Assembly (NCBI GenBank): GCA_002709085.1
Contig: PAPR01000053.1
Span: forward strand, 32,656 to 96,655
Origin: Pseudooceanicola sp.
Lineage (GTDB): Bacteria > Pseudomonadota > Alphaproteobacteria > Rhodobacterales > Rhodobacteraceae
Direction: 5' to 3'
Length of the DNA: 64,000 nucleotides
Under the pieces are notes generated by a model, which saw only the letters and a program-made list of their open reading frames with translations, made no database searches and was not told where the DNA came from. This document shows, piece by piece, positions 25,199-33,302 of the stretch (position 1 is the first letter of the stretch; each line of letters opens with the position of its first letter). Made by a program: the position numbers and the translations under genes.

Positions 25199-25562
25199 GG
25201 ACAGCGGGTCTACGGGGCTTAGGGCCTGTAGATCCGTTCCCCTGGCGGGCCATTCGGACGACATTTTAGCAGGTCGCCGATATGGTCCGAGGGGACTACA
25301 ACCTTCTGAATGAACTCCGTTGGGGTTCGGTGCAGGCCTCCATTTCTTGACTGAAATGGAGGTCTGTATCCGTTTGTACAGCGGATATTTTTCCAGCGTT
25401 ACCGCATATCCAACCCGGTCTGCGCGCACCCCTGTGGCGCGGTGCATGCCGCGTCGCGGGCATAGCCCGTCAGCTATCCGAAAAGCGTTGATGCCCCCGC
25501 TGCCCGCGACCTGCTCCAAAATATATCTTTACACAAAAAATATTCAAACATACGTTTCAATC
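25199..25562. other. 364-base intergenic region with two hairpins and a TetR promoter
   Basis: No gene called. It holds an imperfect hairpin (25209-25232), a strong hairpin (25337-25362) and, at its right end, an AT-rich stretch (25517-25560) that stands out from the GC-rich surroundings and probably contains the TetR promoter. Frames through the middle are short and unlike known proteins. Confidence 0.5.
25337..25362. terminator. Strong hairpin, 10-base perfect stem
   Basis: CCTCCATTTC pairs with GAAATGGAGG around a TTGACT loop (25337-25346 with 25353-25362), extendable by a G-U and a G-C pair. It lies 140 bases past the binding-protein stop, with only scattered Ts after it. It may be a terminator, or the core of a small RNA. 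Confidence 0.45.
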
Positions 25563-25573
25563 ATGCGTTTGAA
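25543..25573. promoter_or_regulatory. Candidate autoregulatory operator, TTCAAAC-N17-GTTTGAA
   Basis: Perfect 7-base arms at 25543-25549 and 25567-25573 straddle the TetR start codon at 25563, and an inner AAAC-ATAC-GTTT palindrome (25546-25557) overlaps. Such a position would let the TetR protein block its own expression. Inferred from symmetry only. Confidence 0.35.
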
Positions 25574-26258
25574 CGAATCTGGAAAAACAAGTTCAGTGAC
25601 ACGGGGCACGATCCGCGCCGTGGCCGAAGAGCTTTTCGCCGAGAACGGAATACACGGTGTGACGACGCGGGCGTTGGCCGAAAAGGCTGGCGTGAACATG
25701 GCTGCGGTGAACTATCACTTCGGAAACAAGGACAACCTGACGATGGCGGTCTTTCGCGATGTCGCGCGCCGTTCCGTGCAGCGACGTCTGGATAACCTGG
25801 CCCGGATCGAAGCAGAGGCCGAAGCCAGAGGTGTCTCGCCAAGTCTGAAAGACACCGTTGAGGCCTTTGTCGATGCCTACGTCAATGAAGACACCCCGCG
25901 AACCGGGGTTCTGCTGGCCCATCTTGTCTTGCAGCATCGCGTGCGCCCGACGGAATGGACTCGCGCTATTGTTCAGGAGGAGCTGGACGATTTCGCGCTT
26001 AGCTACATGGAAGCGCTGCGCCGTGCCGCGCCGCATCTGGCGGAGAACGTGTTGCACTGGCGCTATCACTTCATGGTGGGCGCCGTGATGATGAGTTTGA
26101 GCGACCAGACGTCAGACGGGCGCATGCGGCGTTTGTCGGGCGGATTGTGCGACCCGGAAAATCGGGTCGAGTTCAAGGCGCAGATGGTCTCTTTCCTCGT
26201 CGACTCATTCGGCCAGCCAGAGACCGCTGAAATTAGAATGGCACATGCTGACCCATGA
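25563..26258 (+). CDS. TetR/AcrR-family regulator
   Basis: Regulator of 231 residues. The helix-turn-helix is at about 14-60 (TIRAVAEELFAENGIHGVTT, then GVNMAAVNYHFGNKDNLTMAVF); the rest is the all-helical ligand domain. I start at ATG 25563 (MRLNESGKTS), because the frame upstream to 25320 is not protein-like. There is no good ribosome site, so translation may be weak or leaderless. It lies 61 bases before the TRAP-GST-FAH operon in the same direction and probably controls it. Confidence 0.86.
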   Translation: MRLNESGKTSSVTRGTIRAVAEELFAENGIHGVTTRALAEKAGVNMAAVNYHFGNKDNLTMAVFRDVARRSVQRRLDNLARIEAEAEARGVSPSLKDTVEAFVDAYVNEDTPRTGVLLAHLVLQHRVRPTEWTRAIVQEELDDFALSYMEALRRAAPHLAENVLHWRYHFMVGAVMMSLSDQTSDGRMRRLSGGLCDPENRVEFKAQMVSFLVDSFGQPETAEIRMAHADP

Positions 26259-26319
26259 CGACGGGTCAGCTGCCGGACAGCCGGAATAGCCGGCGATAAG
26301 ACCTCAGGGAGGAGGAAAG

Positions 26320-27378
26320 ATGACAAGATTGATGAAAACCACGCTCACCGGCGTATTGCTCTCGGGCGTAGCCTTGCCGGTGGTGGCCGAAACCTGGAAC
26401 TTCACGGTGATCGCGGGACATCCGCCGTTGACCCGTGGCGTATCCGCGATTTCCGACCATTTCGTGCCGGAAGTGTCCAAGCGTGTCGCCGAGCTGGGCC
26501 ACACGATCAACTGGACCGAAGCCTACGCTGGCGCCGTCGCGCCGCCGACCGGGGTTCTGGAGGCCGTCGAAAGCGGTGTGGCCGAATTTGGCTACGTGCC
26601 GCAGTTGTTTGAAGGCGACAAACTTCCGCTGGACCAGATCACCTATATCACCCCTTTCGGCACCTCCGACCTGCTCAAGGTGATGGGCGTGATCGATAAG
26701 CTCTACGCCGAAATCCCGGCGATGACCGAAGCCTGGGCAGACAATAATCAGAAGGTGCTCGCGCCGGTCGGTATCGACACGTACCATTTCGTCACGAAGT
26801 TCCCGATCGAAGATGTCTCGGACCTCGACGGGCACAAGATCGGCACCGCCGGTCTGGCGCTCAACTGGCTCAAGGGCGTGGATGCGACGCCGGTGGCCGG
26901 GTCCCTGCCGGATTTCTACAACTCCATGTCGACCGGGCTGTACGACGGGGTCATGACCTTTGAATCCGTGGTCGCGCCCTACAAGTTCTACGAGGTCGCG
27001 CCCTATATCACCAAGATCAACTTTGGTGCGCAATATGCCTCGGCCCTGACAGTGAACCTCGACACCTGGGACTCACTGCCGGAAGATGTCCAGCAGGTGA
27101 TCCAGGAGGTCGCGAACGAATATCGCGACATCGCGGCTGAATCCTACAACGAGGGCGGCAAGGCCTCGCTCGCCAAAGCCGTGGAGGGTGGCGCTACGAT
27201 CACCGACCTGTCGGACGAACAGCGCGCGGCCTATGCGGAGAAACTGCCCAATATCGCGCGTGAATGGGCTGAAAAGCTCGATGCACAGGGCAAGCCCGGC
27301 ACTGAGGTTCTGGAAACCTACATGCGCCTGTCCAAAGAGGCGGGAATCCAGCACGTCCGAGACTGGGCAGCAAAGTGA
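26320..27378 (+). CDS. dctP: TRAP transporter substrate-binding protein (DctP family)
   Basis: Periplasmic receptor of 352 residues. The signal peptide is MTRLMKTTLTGVLLSGVALPVVAE. The mature part begins with TWNFTVIAGHPPLTRG and contains the DctP-type middle FESVVAPYKFYEVAPYITKI. The start follows AGGGAGGAGGAAAG, a very strong ribosome site, as expected for an abundant receptor. It overlaps dctQ by 4 bases (GTGA). The ligand should be the substrate of the GST and FAH enzymes downstream. By family habit this is an organic acid bound through its carboxylate. Confidence 0.88.
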   Translation: MTRLMKTTLTGVLLSGVALPVVAETWNFTVIAGHPPLTRGVSAISDHFVPEVSKRVAELGHTINWTEAYAGAVAPPTGVLEAVESGVAEFGYVPQLFEGDKLPLDQITYITPFGTSDLLKVMGVIDKLYAEIPAMTEAWADNNQKVLAPVGIDTYHFVTKFPIEDVSDLDGHKIGTAGLALNWLKGVDATPVAGSLPDFYNSMSTGLYDGVMTFESVVAPYKFYEVAPYITKINFGAQYASALTVNLDTWDSLPEDVQQVIQEVANEYRDIAAESYNEGGKASLAKAVEGGATITDLSDEQRAAYAEKLPNIAREWAEKLDAQGKPGTEVLETYMRLSKEAGIQHVRDWAAK

Positions 27379-27935
27379 GCGAGAGTGTTGACATCCAAGT
27401 GCCGCCCGGACAACCGGGCGGCCCTGTCGCGCTATGGCTCAACCGCCTGACACTGGCCCTGGCGGTCATCGGCGGGTTGGGCACCCTGGGGATCATGGCG
27501 ATCATCAACGCGGATGTTGTCGGCCGGGGGGTTTTTGGCACCCCGGTTCCGGCCACAGCCGAAATTGTCAGCGCCGCGATCGTTGCCATCGTGTTTCTTC
27601 AATTGCCGCAGGCGACGGCGGCGGGGCGGAATGTGCGCTCTGATATGTTGCTGACGCGGCTCAGCCGCGGCGACGGGCGCGCCGGGCATCTTATGAATAC
27701 GCTGCATCACGCGGCAGGGACGCTGATGCTGGGCGTCCTGTTGTACTACATCGCGCCGGGGATCCTGGATTCCATCGAGGGCAATGAGACGGTCGGTCTT
27801 TATGGGATTTTCACGATGCCGCGGTGGCCCTTTGTGGTCTGCGTGCTGGCGGGCTGTGCCCTGACCCTGGCGCAATACGCGATGCTGACGATCGGTTTTG
27901 CCATGCAGACCTTTGGACGGAGGGCCGACGCATGA
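27375..27935 (+). CDS. dctQ: TRAP transporter small permease (DctQ family)
   Basis: 186 residues with four membrane helices: LTLALAVIGGLGTLGIMAI, the helix around AEIVSAAIVAIVFLQLPQA, MLGVLLYYIAPGIL and PFVVCVLAGCALTLAQYAML. The start GTG overlaps the dctP stop, and its own stop overlaps the dctM ATG (ATGA, 27932-27935). This tight coupling is the standard dctPQM arrangement. Confidence 0.87.
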   Translation: MSESVDIQVPPGQPGGPVALWLNRLTLALAVIGGLGTLGIMAIINADVVGRGVFGTPVPATAEIVSAAIVAIVFLQLPQATAAGRNVRSDMLLTRLSRGDGRAGHLMNTLHHAAGTLMLGVLLYYIAPGILDSIEGNETVGLYGIFTMPRWPFVVCVLAGCALTLAQYAMLTIGFAMQTFGRRADA

Positions 27936-29236
27936 CCGGTGTCGAGATTGGTATCTATTCGATCATCGCGATCCTCGTGCTGATCCAGCTGGGAATGCAC
28001 GTGGCGATTGCGCTGATGGCCGTTTCCTTTTTCGGGGTCTACCTCGTCAAGGGCAAGATGGTCGTCGCCGGCGCCCTGCTGAGCCAGGCGGCGCTGGACG
28101 GGGTTGAGAGGTATTCCTTCGGAGTGATCCCGCTATTCGTGTTGATGGGCGTGCTGGTCGGGGCCTGCGGGTTGGGGCGCGACGTCTTTGATGTCGCGGG
28201 GCAATTGTTCCGCCGGTTTCGCGGCGGGCTGGGCATCGCGACAGTCTTTGCCAATGCTGTCTTCGCGGCAGTGAACGGAACGTCAATCGCGTCGGCCTCA
28301 GTCTTTACCAAGGTCGCGGTGCCGGAACTGGTTCGCCAGGGCTATACTCCGCGCTTCTCGGTTGGCGTGGTCGCGGGATCATCGGTGCTGGGCATGCTGA
28401 TCCCGCCATCGCTGTTGCTGATCCTTTTCGGGATCATCGCAGAGGTCTCAATCGGGGACCTGTTCACTGCCGGGATCGTGCCGGGCCTGTTGCTGGCGCT
28501 GATGTTCTGCGTGGCGATCCTGTTGCTGGCGCGATATTTCCCGCGATTCACCGGCAATCCGGGCGCCTCTGATCTGCCCGAGATGAGCCGCGTCACCATG
28601 GTCCTGAAATCCGCACCGATCATACTGCTGATGGTGCTGGTTCTGGGCGGCATTTACGGCGGGTTCTTTACCCCCACCGAAGCGGGCGGGGTCGGGGCCC
28701 TTGGCGCCCTCATCATTGCGATGATCAAGGGCCGCCTGACGGGTCGCGAGATCTGGCGCATCATGCTTGAGGTGGGGCAGGTCACGGCCTCCATCACCTT
28801 TCTCATCATCGCGGCGCATATGTATTCGCGACTGCTGGCCCTGACCGGCCTGCCGAACGCGATGACTGGGCTTTTGGCCAGCTGGGAACTGGGGCTTTAC
28901 GGAATTCTGGTGCTTTACCTGATTGCGATTGTTCTGCTGGGCACGATCCTCGACAGCTCATCAATCCTGCTGATCCTGTTGCCGCTGATCCTGCCGGTGA
29001 TCCAGCCGTTCGGCGTTGATCTCGTCTGGTTCGGGATCCTGACCATCATCGCGGTCGAGGTTGGGCTACTGACGCCCCCGTTGGGCGTGGCCTGCTTCGT
29101 CATCAAGGCGAACCTGGACGATGACCGCATTTCGCTGAACGACATTTTTGCCGGAGCGGCGCCCTTCGCGCTGATCATGGTCGTGCTTGTGGCGCTGGTG
29201 ATCCTGATGCCCTGGCTCGCCGTCGGCCTATTGTAG
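27932..29236 (+). CDS. dctM: TRAP transporter large permease (DctM family)
   Basis: 434 residues, starting at the ATG of the ATGA overlap (MTGVEIGIYSIIAILVLIQ). The frame extends back to 27824 but that part is inside dctQ. DctM hallmarks are FANAVFAAVNGTSIASAS, LVRQGYTPRFSVGVVAGSS and GMLIPPSLLLILFGIIAE. A late ILDSSSILLILLPLILPV segment is also typical. It lies 11 bases before the metallo-beta-lactamase-fold gene. Confidence 0.89.
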   Translation: MTGVEIGIYSIIAILVLIQLGMHVAIALMAVSFFGVYLVKGKMVVAGALLSQAALDGVERYSFGVIPLFVLMGVLVGACGLGRDVFDVAGQLFRRFRGGLGIATVFANAVFAAVNGTSIASASVFTKVAVPELVRQGYTPRFSVGVVAGSSVLGMLIPPSLLLILFGIIAEVSIGDLFTAGIVPGLLLALMFCVAILLLARYFPRFTGNPGASDLPEMSRVTMVLKSAPIILLMVLVLGGIYGGFFTPTEAGGVGALGALIIAMIKGRLTGREIWRIMLEVGQVTASITFLIIAAHMYSRLLALTGLPNAMTGLLASWELGLYGILVLYLIAIVLLGTILDSSSILLILLPLILPVIQPFGVDLVWFGILTIIAVEVGLLTPPLGVACFVIKANLDDDRISLNDIFAGAAPFALIMVVLVALVILMPWLAVGLL

Positions 29237-29247
29237 AGGAGAGACAT

Positions 29248-30243
29248 ATGAAAACGGATGTCAAACGCGACCTTCAGAATCTGGGTAACGGATTATACGC
29301 TTGGGTGCAGGGAGACGGCAGCTGGGGATGGAGCAATTCGGGCCTGATCGTGGGCGAAGACGATCAAACGCTGGTGGTCGACACCCTGTTCACCGGCAAG
29401 TTGACCGAGGACATGCTGCGCGCCTACGTGGCGGCGGAGCCGGCGGCGGCCAATATCGACATTCTGGTCAATTCCCATTCCAACGGCGATCACACCTTCG
29501 GCAACCATCTGGTGGGCGACGCGCGTATCATCGCCTCGGAGGCGGCCCGCGAAGAGATGGAAGAGCGCCCGGCGGAGTTCTTCAAGGCCGCCGCCGCCGA
29601 TCCCGAAGCGCATGGTGTCTTTGGGGATTTCCTCCAGCATTTCATGGGGCGGACGTTTGATTTTTCCGATATCGAGCATGTGCCGCCGACCGAAGTGTTC
29701 AAGGGCACCAAAACACTGACCGTCGGCGGTCGCACCGTCGAACTGACCGAACTGGGCCCGGCCCATACGCGGGGCGACATCATCATCCACGTCCCCGACA
29801 GCAAGGTCTGCTACACCGGCGACCTGGTTTTTCACGGTGGGCATCCGATCATCTGGGCCGGCCCGGTCAGCAATTGGGTCGCGGCCTGCGATCACATCCT
29901 CGGTCTGGACGTTGACGTGATCGTGCCGGGGCATGGGGCGGTCTCGGACAAATCCGCTGTGCAGGGGCTGCGCGACTACTTCACTCATATCCAGGCCGAG
30001 ACCGAGAAGTGTTACGCCGCCGGTCTCAACTGGGAAGAGGCCGCCTTTGAGGTCGGTTATGCGAACTTTGACAGCTGGCTGGATCGCGAGCGGGTGGTGG
30101 CCAATGTCGCTACGATCTACCGTGACTTGTCCGGTGGCAAAGTGGACCCGGACCAACCCGAGGTCTTGACGCAGATGCTGCGGTATTCGCGCGGCGCAAG
30201 CTGCCCGCATGACGAGCCGTGCTCCTGCGGGGCCAAGCACTGA
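29248..30243 (+). CDS. Metallo-beta-lactamase-fold hydrolase
   Basis: Zinc (or iron) hydrolase of 331 residues. Metal ligands are visible in NSHSNGDHTFGNH, GPAHTRGDIIIHVP, CYTGDLVFHGGHP and VIVPGHGAV. The style is that of quinoprotein-relay or SoxH-like members rather than lactamases. The C-terminal tail has an unusual Cys-rich end (SCPHDEPCSCGAKH) that could hold a metal. Its stop overlaps the GST start (TGATG). Within the operon it may open a thioester or ester ring, or handle a glutathione thioester as glyoxalase II does (inference). Confidence 0.85.
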   Translation: MKTDVKRDLQNLGNGLYAWVQGDGSWGWSNSGLIVGEDDQTLVVDTLFTGKLTEDMLRAYVAAEPAAANIDILVNSHSNGDHTFGNHLVGDARIIASEAAREEMEERPAEFFKAAAADPEAHGVFGDFLQHFMGRTFDFSDIEHVPPTEVFKGTKTLTVGGRTVELTELGPAHTRGDIIIHVPDSKVCYTGDLVFHGGHPIIWAGPVSNWVAACDHILGLDVDVIVPGHGAVSDKSAVQGLRDYFTHIQAETEKCYAAGLNWEEAAFEVGYANFDSWLDRERVVANVATIYRDLSGGKVDPDQPEVLTQMLRYSRGASCPHDEPCSCGAKH

Positions 30244-30986
30244 TGCTTGAACTCTTGAACAATCCGATTTCGACCTGTTCGCAAAAGGTACGCCTGACCC
30301 TGCATGAAAAGGGTATCGCCTTTACCGACCGGCCAGTCGATTTTCGCACCAAGGAGCATCTGACGCCGAAATATCTGGCGATCAATCCCGATGGCGTTGT
30401 GCCTTCGCTGCTGCACGATGACCGGATCATCCTCGATAGCTCTGTCATCATGGAATATCTCGACGAGGTCTTTCCCGATGTGCCACTGACGCCGCCGGAT
30501 GCCTATGGTCGGGCCAAGATGCGGAAATGGCTCCGCTTTATCGAAGAGGTGCCGACCGTCGCGATCCGTATCCCCTCGTTCAACCAGGTGTTCCTGCGTC
30601 ATCGCAAAGGGCTGAGCGATGATGAGCTGAGCGCCGATACAAACGCCCGGACCCTGCGCCGGACATTCTATCGCGAGATGGGGCGCGATGGTTTTTCCGA
30701 GCCTCGGTTGCAGGAAAGCTACGACCGCCTGCGTGAAACCGTGACCCGGATGGACGAGGCGCTGGCCGATCGCGAATGGCTCTGCGGTGATCTCAGTCTT
30801 GCCGATTTCTGCGTCGTGCCGACCATCGACCGGATGCGCGATCTGGGCCTCGATGTCATCTGGGAAGAAAAGCCGCACATGAAACGGTGGTGGGCAGCGA
30901 TGCAAGAGCGCCCCGCCTATGGCGCGACCTACTACGAGGGCACGCGCGTCACGGATATCTACGACGAGATTGGAGAACCTGCATGA
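30243..30986 (+). CDS. Glutathione S-transferase family protein
   Basis: 247 residues. The thioredoxin-fold N-terminus (LELLNNPISTCSQKVRLTLH) supplies the glutathione-activating Ser/Cys, and DSSVIMEYLDEVFPD is the glutathione-binding segment. The helical C-terminal domain ends with DRMRDLGLDVIWEEKPHMKR. The start ATG overlaps the previous stop, and its stop overlaps the FAH start. A GST next to a FAH-family enzyme recalls maleylacetoacetate or maleylpyruvate isomerase paired with its hydrolase, as in homogentisate and gentisate pathways. No ring-cleaving dioxygenase is nearby, so that role is unproven. Confidence 0.87.
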   Translation: MLELLNNPISTCSQKVRLTLHEKGIAFTDRPVDFRTKEHLTPKYLAINPDGVVPSLLHDDRIILDSSVIMEYLDEVFPDVPLTPPDAYGRAKMRKWLRFIEEVPTVAIRIPSFNQVFLRHRKGLSDDELSADTNARTLRRTFYREMGRDGFSEPRLQESYDRLRETVTRMDEALADREWLCGDLSLADFCVVPTIDRMRDLGLDVIWEEKPHMKRWWAAMQERPAYGATYYEGTRVTDIYDEIGEPA

Positions 30987-31912
30987 AACTGGTGACATTT
31001 GAAAACAGCGTGGGCGCTGAGGCCATCGGCATCCTTGATGGCGAAAAGATCGCCGTTCTGGACCGCGACGCGCATCGGGCCTTTGGCTCCATGCTGGCGC
31101 TGATCGATGGCGGAGACGAGGCGCTGGAGGCCGCCGCCAAGGCGCGTGCGGGGTCCAGCATGATCGACCTCTCCTCAGTCCGACTGCGCGCGCCGCTGCC
31201 CGTTCCGGTACAGATGCGCGATTGCCTGACGTTCGAAAAGCACCTGCGGCAGTGCCGTTCCACGATGTCCAAGATCGACCCGAACGCTCAGGATCTGGAA
31301 CCCGAGGACGTGCAGCTGGCACAGGTCTGGTACGACCAGCCGGTCTATTACAAGGGCAACCGGTTCTCGGTCTCGGGCATGGAGGATGAGATCCTTTGGC
31401 CCAAGGGCGAAACCCGCCTGGATTACGAGCTGGAGCTGGGCATGATCACCAGCAAGGGCGGGATGAACATCGCAAAGGCGGACGGGCAGGACCACGTCTT
31501 TGGTTTCCTCATCTTCAACGATTTTTCGGCCCGCGATCATCAGATGCTGGAAATGGGCGGCGGTCTGGGCCCGGCCAAGGGCAAGGATTGGAAGACCGCC
31601 AACGCCATGGGACCGTGCATCGTCACAAAGGATGAGATCGGCGATGGGTCGGGCCTGGAGATGGTCGCCCGCGTTAACGGCGAGGAATGGAGCCGCGGTA
31701 ACTCATCGACGATGCAGCACTCCTTTGCGCGGATCCTCGAGCATGTCAGCCGGGACGAAGAGGTCCGCGCCGGGGAATTCTTTGGCTCCGGCACGGTCGG
31801 GGGCGGCTGCGGGCTGGAGATGAACCGCTTCCTGTCACCCGGCGACGTGGTCGAGCTGGAGATCGAAGGCATCGGTCTTTTGCGCAATACGATCGGACCG
31901 CGTCAGGCGTGA
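30983..31912 (+). CDS. Fumarylacetoacetate hydrolase (FAH) family protein
   Basis: 309 residues, starting at the ATG that overlaps the GST stop. The FAH core is clear: ETRLDYELELGMITSKGG with the metal-binding Glu pair, FNDFSARDHQMLEM with the Asp, and KGKDWKTANAMGPCIVT. The C-terminal GSGTVGGGCGLEMNRFL is also typical. It likely cleaves a 1,3-diketone-type acid (an acylpyruvate) or acts as a related lyase or isomerase. It is the last gene of the TRAP-MBL-GST-FAH operon and is followed by a terminator. Confidence 0.88.
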   Translation: MKLVTFENSVGAEAIGILDGEKIAVLDRDAHRAFGSMLALIDGGDEALEAAAKARAGSSMIDLSSVRLRAPLPVPVQMRDCLTFEKHLRQCRSTMSKIDPNAQDLEPEDVQLAQVWYDQPVYYKGNRFSVSGMEDEILWPKGETRLDYELELGMITSKGGMNIAKADGQDHVFGFLIFNDFSARDHQMLEMGGGLGPAKGKDWKTANAMGPCIVTKDEIGDGSGLEMVARVNGEEWSRGNSSTMQHSFARILEHVSRDEEVRAGEFFGSGTVGGGCGLEMNRFLSPGDVVELEIEGIGLLRNTIGPRQA

Positions 31913-31937
31913 CGCCCCCTATAGATCGGTGATGAAG

Positions 31938-31970
31938 AAGGCGGCGGTCTGGGTCCCAGTCCGTCGCCTT
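31938..31970. terminator. Bidirectional terminator between convergent operons
   Basis: Long stem (AAGGCG..CTGGG with CCCAG..CGCCTT) containing one G-U pair and one mismatch, between the FAH gene and the oppositely directed carboxyspermidine dehydrogenase. A pyrimidine-rich TGCTGTTCTT follows on the plus strand. Confidence 0.6.
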
Positions 31971-31996
31971 TGCTGTTCTTCACGCCCCCGAGAGGG

Positions 31997-33250
31997 TCAG
32001 CCGAGGTACTCTTCCCACGTCGTATCCTCGCCGCCGAGACCGCCCTTTTGCACGCGGGTCGGCAGACCGATCCGGTCCAGCACGCGGAAAAACGGCTTGG
32101 GGTCCATCTCTTCGACATTGCGCATCCCGCCGGCGTCCCAATCGCCATTGGCGACCAAGATCGCGGCTGCGACCGCCGGAACGCCCGCGGTGTAGGAGAT
32201 CCCCTGACTGCCGACTTCACGATACGCCTCCGCATGGTCAGCGACATTATAGACAAAGAGCGAGGTCTCCTGACCGTCACGCATGCCCGTCACCAGATCG
32301 CCGATGCAGGTCTTGCCGGTGTAATTCGGCGCGAGGCTGGCGGGGTCGGGCAGGCAGGCCTTGACCACCTTCAGCGGCACGACTTCCTGACCTTCGGCCG
32401 TCATCACAGGCTGTTCGGACAAAAGGCCGATGTTCTTGAGCACGGTAAACACGTTGATGTAGTGATCGCCAAACCCCATCCAGAAACGCACATCGGCCTC
32501 GGGGTAGTTGGTCGCCAGTGAATGCACCTCATCATGGCCTGACATGTAGGATTGCGACGGGCCGACGACGGGCAGGTCCCAGACCTTGCCGACCTCGAAC
32601 ATCGCGTTTTCCTGCCAATCGCCGTTTTGCCAGGAATAGACCGTGCCGGTGAATTCGCGAAAGTTGATCTCTGGGTCGAAATTGGTCGCGAAATACTTGC
32701 CGTGATCCCCGGCGTTGATATCGACGATGTCGATCGATTTGACCTCGTCCATCTGGTCGATCGCGAAGCGGGCAAAGGCGTTCACGACGCCCGGATCGAA
32801 CCCGGCCCCGAGGATCGCGGTCACACCCTTTTGCGCGCAGAGGTCGCGCTTCTTCCATTCGTAGTTCGCATACCACGGCGGGGTCTCGCAGATCTTGTCA
32901 GGTTCTTCGTGGATAGCGGTATCGATATAGGCGGCACCCGTCTCGATACAGGCGTCGAGCACGTGCATATTGACGAAAGCCGTGCCGACGTTGATCACGA
33001 TCTCGGCCCCGGTCTTGCGGATCAGCGCGGCGACGGCATCGGATTGCGTCGCATCCACCTCGTGTGCCTCGAACACGCCGTCCTGTTTCATGGCGCTCTT
33101 GTCGTGCACACTGGCGATGATCGCGTCGCATTTCGACTTGGTGCGGCTCGCGATATGCAGATCGCCCAGTACGTCGTTATTCTGTGCGCATTTGTGTGCA
33201 ACGACCTGCGCCACGCCACCGGCACCGATGATGAGAATGGTCTTTTTCAA
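31997..33250 (-). CDS. Carboxy(nor)spermidine dehydrogenase (saccharopine-dehydrogenase-like)
   Basis: Reductively joins aspartate semialdehyde to putrescine or diaminopropane in the alternative spermidine/norspermidine route. The Rossmann N-terminus is KKTILIIGAGGVAQVVAHKC; later segments include TAILGAGFDPGVVNAFARF and GVPAVAAAILVANGDWD. I use TTG at 33250, because AGGAGGAATT precedes it and the family starts there; the frame back to 33364 is not family-like. This gives 417 residues. It follows the decarboxylase by 52 bases in one operon. Confidence 0.87.
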   Translation of the reverse strand: MKKTILIIGAGGVAQVVAHKCAQNNDVLGDLHIASRTKSKCDAIIASVHDKSAMKQDGVFEAHEVDATQSDAVAALIRKTGAEIVINVGTAFVNMHVLDACIETGAAYIDTAIHEEPDKICETPPWYANYEWKKRDLCAQKGVTAILGAGFDPGVVNAFARFAIDQMDEVKSIDIVDINAGDHGKYFATNFDPEINFREFTGTVYSWQNGDWQENAMFEVGKVWDLPVVGPSQSYMSGHDEVHSLATNYPEADVRFWMGFGDHYINVFTVLKNIGLLSEQPVMTAEGQEVVPLKVVKACLPDPASLAPNYTGKTCIGDLVTGMRDGQETSLFVYNVADHAEAYREVGSQGISYTAGVPAVAAAILVANGDWDAGGMRNVEEMDPKPFFRVLDRIGLPTRVQKGGLGGEDTTWEEYLG

Positions 33251-33302
33251 GATTGAATTCCTCCTGAATTTGGGCTGTATGCGCCGTCGGGCGCGCATGG
33301 AT

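Noticed and set aside
25320..25562. N-terminal extension of the TetR frame
   Set aside because: The extra 81 residues are unlike any TetR protein and the segment holds a hairpin and a promoter-like AT-rich stretch. The start at 25563 gives the proper family N-terminus.
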